Source of the DNA: Anopheles merus
Lineage: Eukaryota > Arthropoda > Insecta > Diptera > Culicidae
Assembly (NCBI RefSeq): GCF_017562075.2
Contig: NC_054085.1
Span: 38,032,539-38,096,538, forward strand
Length of the DNA stretch: 64,000 bases
Direction: 5' to 3'
The position numbers were made by a program, and so were the translations under genes. Under the pieces are notes generated by a model. That model saw only the letters and a program-made list of their open reading frames with translations, made no database searches and was not told the origin of the DNA. Of the stretch, positions 58,001-64,000 are shown piece by piece; positions within the stretch are counted from its first letter, which is position 1, and each line of letters opens with the position of its first letter.

Positions 58001-60040
58001 GGTTGTGAAATGAGCTTTAAAAATAGTTACTCTTGCTTAGAGTGTATGCTATTTTGGGGTGGAAAATTACGCTCCAGACGTTTCGTTGGCGAAAAATAAT
58101 ACGCACTGAAACTATTTCCATATCATTACACAATAAAGGTTATAAAAAGTGTAATTTCTCAGTCGCATTATCTTATTCCCAAGCCCTTAGAAATGACGTC
58201 TCGTCGTCGCTACGTAAAATGCAACTCCATTCGTGCCGCGAGCACTTACACACACACTCACGTACTCGTTGTTTATCATCACTTTCTCTCTGCGCCGTAA
58301 ACAATAATCTTTTCACCCCGCGTTAAGATGCCCTTCCCCCTCACCAACCCCTTTGTGGAAAAGAAGCGCCTTGAGGCATCTCGTTCTCGTGGGGATTTTA
58401 ATCTCATTTTCCTCCTTCCCGGTTTTGCCACTTTGCGCACGTTTATACCGCCCACTTGTTTGCTTCCGTTGACAGGCGTTGTTGCGTTGTTTTTGGCCTG
58501 CCATTTCGAATGGAAAATCGATCCCCAAGTGAGTGGTGGCGGCGGTTAGTTTCCGTTTGTGTTTGTGTATGAAAACTGCGCATTTCCATTGCTTTTTATA
58601 TATGAGCGCTCCCTGCTCCTGCCCCAGCCGGAAATGCGTCTTTGTTTGGCAATTGAAAACTGTTTGGCGCAGCGGTTAATAATTACGAAGCAAATAATCA
58701 AAACCATGAAAAGTGATGGCAAAGGCAACAAAGTCGCAACTATAACACATCTCGCTATTCCGTCATCAGCCGTGTTTGTGTGTGTGGCTGTGTGTGAGAG
58801 AGTATTAGAGGACAGAAACGTATGTTTGAGCGTTCTCCGCTCGAATGACGAATGACGTGTACCTCCTCCATTCTATTGCTGCTGCTGCTGCTGCTGGCGA
58901 TGGATGGTGGCAATTGTGGCGGAGTGTGTTTCACAATCTGGCGAGGTCAGGCGGAGAAGTACATTCTCATAAATTGATGCTGGTGCGGGCAAGAGGAGAC
59001 CGTCCCATTTTGATGATTGCCCACACTGACACCGATGGTCCGTTGATGGCCGAGGGTGGTTGATGTTTTAAGGTGCTACCAGAGGCACCCCATATTGGAA
59101 TGAAAAGATTTCTCTCTCGCCAGATTTCAAATCAGCTCCCGGGTTTTAGCTCTCGAGACGACGGCACACCGGATAAGCTCTCCAATCGAACGCGGAGTTC
59201 CGTTGTGAACAACGGCTTTGATGGGCTTTTTGCTGAGAGAAAGAAGGTCACATACACTAAATCGTTAGCTGAAACGGCAAATCCACTCCCTAGTGGGACC
59301 ACTGGCGGTCACGGGATGATGATATCGGTGGTCGAAATTGCAGCGTGCCGTTTAATCGCAACAGTTCAAGGGTTTTTGTTGCTGCTCTTGGACAAGAGTG
59401 ATGTTTAGAACACAACAAACGATTGGGCAAATTTGTTTCTTCTCTAAGCCCGCGCTCTTGGCTGAGGGGAAACGGGGAATCAAAACGGAACCGACACACC
59501 ATACTCGCCAAGCATACTTTGTAGCAATGAATGCGCATATTTGATTTGCAGAGTCATGAAACGATTGCGTGATATATACACATGCTCGGTTGTGTTTGGA
59601 GCGCGCGCGGGGCATCGCATGTGCTTCAGTTCCCACTGCATGCATTAAAGAGGAACAGAGCGTAATGCTTCTTTCATAATATACCATAGCGTGGCGAAGA
59701 ATGAAGGTTAGCTCCTTTCCTATAAAGAAGGAACGATTAGGGTGAATTCGGAAAATGATTGTTTTATGATTCTTTTTGGACAAATATTTTGCCCAATTTC
59801 TTGCATTCTTTTCGGAAGTAACAGCGAAACGATGATGTCCCTGCTGCTGTGCCTTCCCATTGAGCAGTTTTAATGCCGCTTAAAGCTACAAAACAAAGGC
59901 CCCCAGACCTGGCTGGCAATGCCAACGAAGGGTCATTTCCAAAACGTTCCCTAAAGAAGGATAGATGACGCTCCCATGCGGCCGTCAAGGGAAGTAATTG
60001 GTGCGACAAGGACACAGCACCGATCCAGGATCTTCTCTCC

Positions 60041-60068
60041 TTCTCTCTCTCTCTCTCTCTTTCTCTCT
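60041..60068. repeat. (TC)n microsatellite
   Basis: Near-perfect CT run, 28 bases, within a GAGA/CT-rich patch that continues around 60440-60500. Confidence 0.9.
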
Positions 60069-62309
60069 CCTGCCCGGTGCAAAAGGGACAGCAGCAGCGG
60101 GAAAAGTTTTGCTTCTGCGCTCGCTTTTTCTTTTGTGCTACCAGCAGCAGCAGCCCGGTTCCGGTGGTATTTTGAAATGCGCTTCTTCGTGCCTCTGCCT
60201 CTCTTCTCCCCCTTGTCGGTGTATGTGTCGGTATGTTCGGTAGTCAGCCCTGGTGCCGGGCCTGCCGATAACTTCCGGCAGGCGACAGCAGTTGGTTCGG
60301 GGTTTTGTTGCGTTCGCAAATAAAGATTCGCTCTCCCTCTTTCGCTCGTTTGTGAACCCCTGAGAGCAGCAGCAGCAGTACGAGTTTGGATACATTTTTC
60401 CACTTTTGGAAAGATTTCCCTCACACATTTTCCCGAAGTGAGCGAGAGCGAGAAAGGGAGAGAAAGATAGAGAGAGAGAGAAAAAAGGAGCGAGAGAGCA
60501 TGCTCGCATTTTCCGATGTTGCGACAATCGCGAACACACAATACCGTGCCGTGGTTTTTCCTGAACGAAACTAATTCCCGCACATCCCTTGCACAACAAA
60601 ACAAAAGCGAGCGCATGGAAAGCTTCGATTCTCCCACACTCATGTTTTAGTCAAATCGGTTCTTCTGTTCCAAAGCAATGCCGCCCTATACTCTAACGAC
60701 TAACGGGGCGCGCACACATCCATTGGGGGATTGTGTGTGTGTGACAAAGTGGAAGAAACCGGCGGGCCCGGGTTTTTTACACGCGATATCGAGAGGAGCA
60801 ATTCATCTCCACTCTCCAAGGTGGCGGAAAGTGAATCCTTAAACGGAGCCGAGCCGAACTCGGCAGGAAAAAGAAATCAATAATGCAAACATTAAAGAGC
60901 TCATACGCGCGCTCGCTCGCTTGTTGAAAGGAATATATTTTAGGGGAATTTCGTTTTTTTCTCCTTCTGCACCTTTTTCAATGGGAAATAAAAGTCACAC
61001 AAGAGAGGAGAGAGATAGAGAGTAAAAATAAAAAATAAAAATGTTAAGTGCGCAAAGCATGTATGTATGTGCGATAGTTATTTAAATGGCTGCCGCCGTC
61101 AGCCCAAGAAGTAGGTTGTTTAATGGATTTGCTAACCACACGACATCATACAACAGCTACTGCTGGATTGAGAATTGCTGCAGAATTGCTTCACACCAAG
61201 CGATGAGGAGGAAGTGCCTTTTGAGCCTTTGCTGGTGCAGCTGTGCAAAAGGAATTGCAAAAAGGAAGAGAATGTAAAGCCTGGCACAAAACGGCATTAG
61301 ATGAGGGTTTGGCGTTTTTGGTCGTGAAAAAAAACCGCTATTCCTATGATTTATTTAATTGAAACGGTCAACATTCGAAAAACACATCATGTTTAGCAGT
61401 TAAGCGGTAGCGTGTGTTGACTAATTGGGTTGGGTTGGGCCCAATTTTGAGCAAAGGAATTATAAATTTCACGGCTCCGTGAGCGCAACGACAGCCGAGC
61501 GAAAGAGAGTGGCACTTAATTTATGAAATTGTTGTAAGGCTTCTAAGCTTGTGCGTGTTTTATTCTGTTGTGGGGTTTGGAGTTGTTTAGAGATACGTTT
61601 AACATTCTGTAGGAGTTTTGTACGATATTGTAAAAAAATTTTGATGTCATTAGAGATATAAACGGCACGAGAATGCATCGAATGACGTCATAACGGCGTG
61701 TGGTACTTGACATCACAAAACCAGTGTGCATATTGGGTATTTAGAAATAAGTTTTAGATACTTAAGCTAAGCAAAAAAAGCCAATCGATTTAAAGGCTTT
61801 ATAAAATCAAGTAAACTACGACAAAAAATCCACTTTCCCGGCTTCTGTTAGTCTATTTTGATGCATAAAATTAGTTATGAAGTTATGAGCCACTATTCCG
61901 ATTTGGTGATTTCAAGTGGCACGGTAATTTAACATTTATATGTAGCGAACATCTGCCACCGGAGCTCGGCGTTCCGAACGCTGATAAAACCTATCACACA
62001 ATACACAGCAATCAAACCACCACCACCCACCCACAAAACAAATATATAAAGTATGCAAAAGGCACAAAATAGCGCACCGGTAAAATGGTACAAAGGCACT
62101 CTCATACATAAATCCATATCTCTCGCTCTCTGTGTTGTGTGGGGTGGGCGGGTTGGGGCGCTATGCTGCCGAGTGCTTGCCACTTTCCACGGCGTGTTGT
62201 GGAGGGAAGGGAGGAGTCAGGAACGCTGCTCTGTGTGGTAAGGTGCGCAGAACTTGAACGGATGCTCTATTTTTTCCTCCTTTGCCATTCCTCCCGCTCG
62301 TAAATGGTG

Positions 62310-62336
<27 letters not shown>
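62310..62336. repeat. (TG)13 microsatellite
   Basis: Uninterrupted TG run after GGTGG; no gene context. Confidence 0.95.
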
Positions 62337-62342
<6 letters not shown>

Positions 62343-64000
62343 TGTATTCCCCGTGCCCTTTTGCATGGCGCACACTCTTCACCCGCTCCCCCCGTTCAGC
62401 CCACCGTTTGTTTGGGGGTCTTTCCGTTGTTTCGAATTTTCTAGTTTACTGTTTTTTTTCCTTCAACCTCTTATTTGTTGCGCTTACTTCCTTCGCGGGG
62501 TGGTGATGGTGGTGCTGCTGCTGCTAAATGATAAACGGGGAAAGTTTTGCAAAACCATCGTTTTCGAAAAATGGTTCCAAACGCGCGCGCAAGAGAGTAA
62601 ACCCCCCGTTCCGTTCTGTCGTGCGAAGAAAACTTGGCTGCTTTTTTTCACTTTTTCCTATTCCCCCTTCGTACCCCGGGAACAACGCGCCAAACCACCC
62701 GGCCGTGCATATCCTTTTGCGGCCGAAGGTTCATTCAGCCGGTTTTAAGCGCTTCTAGGTTTTGTGTACGCCGGCTCTCTCTCTCTCTCTCTCGCTCTCT
62801 TTCTTCCTCACGCTATTTTAATGTTGGTCAAAGCATAAAACGCCACCAAACGACATAAAGGCGCGGCGCTTGTGCCTTCGGGCAGTACGGCGCAAGTACT
62901 TGGGGCTTCCTCCCCATGGGGTGGGGGAGAAAGCCGGACGGCAGAGAGCAAGGGAGGGAAGCCCATAACGAAACCCTTGTGGGGTGCTCGGGTGATAAAA
63001 GTTTTTTCGAAAATTGCTTTAATATTTTAATACAATCGATTTGTATGGACGAGCTATTTATTTCCCACTTTTGGCCTCTCTGCCGTTCTTGGCAAGGGTT
63101 TTTGGGGGGTTTATGTCTTTACGTGGTGACATTACACTGTTGATGTCGCAGTGTTTGCTTTTGTCTGGTTTGATGCATTGCACAAAGGAATGGTAAATGT
63201 ATGTTTTCCCATGTTAGTTATAGGTTTGAAGAGTAAATAATATAATAATCGATATTTTATTCAAAAAAATATCAAAATATTATTCAAAATAGCGTACTTA
63301 AAGTAGTTTTTTTGTATTTAAAAAGATTTTGTTTTTCACAAAACCGTCACAAGTATTTAACCACTTTTGTTCGGGAATAATCTGCTTCCTTCCGCTACAC
63401 AAATGACGATACACATTTGAAGGAAGTCGCTCACTAACACACAAAAAGGGTAACAGCGCGGGTCTTCCTGTCCTAGTTTTCCTGTCTAAAAGGGGAAAAA
63501 TCGTTCCCGCTTACGGGTTCGATTTTCGGGCCGCAATTGAAAATGGGGGGAAATTGTTAAACTTTTTGACATTGATTTGAGATTGTAAAAATGCGGTGCG
63601 ATGCGCGTTAAGGTGTCGTAAAAAGTGTGTTAATGCTCCCAATTGCCCTACAACACAAACGTATTACCCTTCGCCTTACAATGCTTGACAAATGTGATGA
63701 AGATTGGACGGAGTTTGTGAATTTTTGGAACCATTTTTTCCTACTAGATTTGTTTCCAGAAAAATCTTTTCGAAGTGTTTAAACTTTTGTGAAGCGTGCA
63801 ACAGTCGCGACAAACCTCTAGCAGCACACATACGCTTTACTGCTTTCAGTGTCTTTTTTGGCACACATACACACGCATGCACACGCGCACAAACACATAG
63901 ATACAGCCCCTCGTCTACGTAGCACACACACAGAGAAACAAATACATCATTGTGTCGCTCCAGCGGGCTCTGGATTTGACGTAAAATGATATCGATTTTT

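Larger units (their letters stand above)
52162..64000 (+). other. Non-coding stretch, possibly a long first intron
   Basis: No exon could be supported in 11.8 kb. It carries many CT/GA tracts (60041-60068, 60467-60482, 62776-62795), (CAA)n at about 57616-57640, (GCT)n near 58877-58897 and (GT)n at 62310-62336. The longest frames (for example a 230-codon minus frame at 59951-60643) run through these simple repeats. GAGA-rich long first introns are common in developmental genes of flies and mosquitoes; that reading is inference. Confidence 0.35.

Noticed and set aside
59951..60643. 230-codon minus frame
   Set aside because: It runs through GA/CT microsatellites that give Ser-Leu and Arg-Glu repeats and avoid stops artificially.
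1..64000. CRISPR arrays, prophage, operons or ribosome-binding sites
   Set aside because: None seen; the spliced genes and base composition are those of an animal nuclear genome.

Overview
The window looks like nuclear DNA of an insect, most likely a mosquito close to Anopheles. Pointers are the animal gene content (mitochondrial IF-3, a PCM1-type centriolar satellite protein, an ornithine-decarboxylase-family enzyme), fly-like start contexts (CAAAATGG), introns of 59-83 bp beside longer ones, CAG-encoded polyglutamine, and many CA/GT and GA/CT microsatellites. The species call is inference; nothing bacterial, phage or CRISPR-like was seen.

Layout. 1-24.9 kb: no gene I can support, but a 16-bp motif (CCTAAAnnTATGCAAT) recurs here, at three loci as an inverted pair; the last 1.4 kb is rich in GATA sites. 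24,959-26,203 (+): an intronless ornithine-decarboxylase-like enzyme with changed substrate-pocket residues. 26.2-32.6 kb: no gene seen. 32,600-33,459 (-): mitochondrial translation initiation factor IF-3 in two exons. 34,196-36,853 (+): a divergently transcribed gene for a low-complexity protein I do not recognise, with a 372-bp TA-flanked inverted-repeat element (MITE) in its first intron. 38,157-47,799 (-): a PCM1 homologue, reconstructed as eight exons in continuous phase (2,435 residues). 47.8-52.1 kb: upstream and promoter-like DNA ending in a probable first coding exon (ATG at 52,150) that reads straight into a consensus donor. 52.2-64 kb: no convincing exon, so possibly the start of a very long first intron.

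The genes do not form a pathway: polyamine-type amino-acid decarboxylation, mitochondrial translation and centrosome organisation are neighbours by position. IF-3 and the unknown gene share a divergent promoter of about 740 bp; the unknown gene and PCM1 converge on a 1.3-kb interval. The most notable points are the inverted motif pairs, the altered active site of the decarboxylase, the MITE and the 7-codon terminal PCM1 exon. Exon joins were derived by eye from splice consensus and phase, without transcript data.
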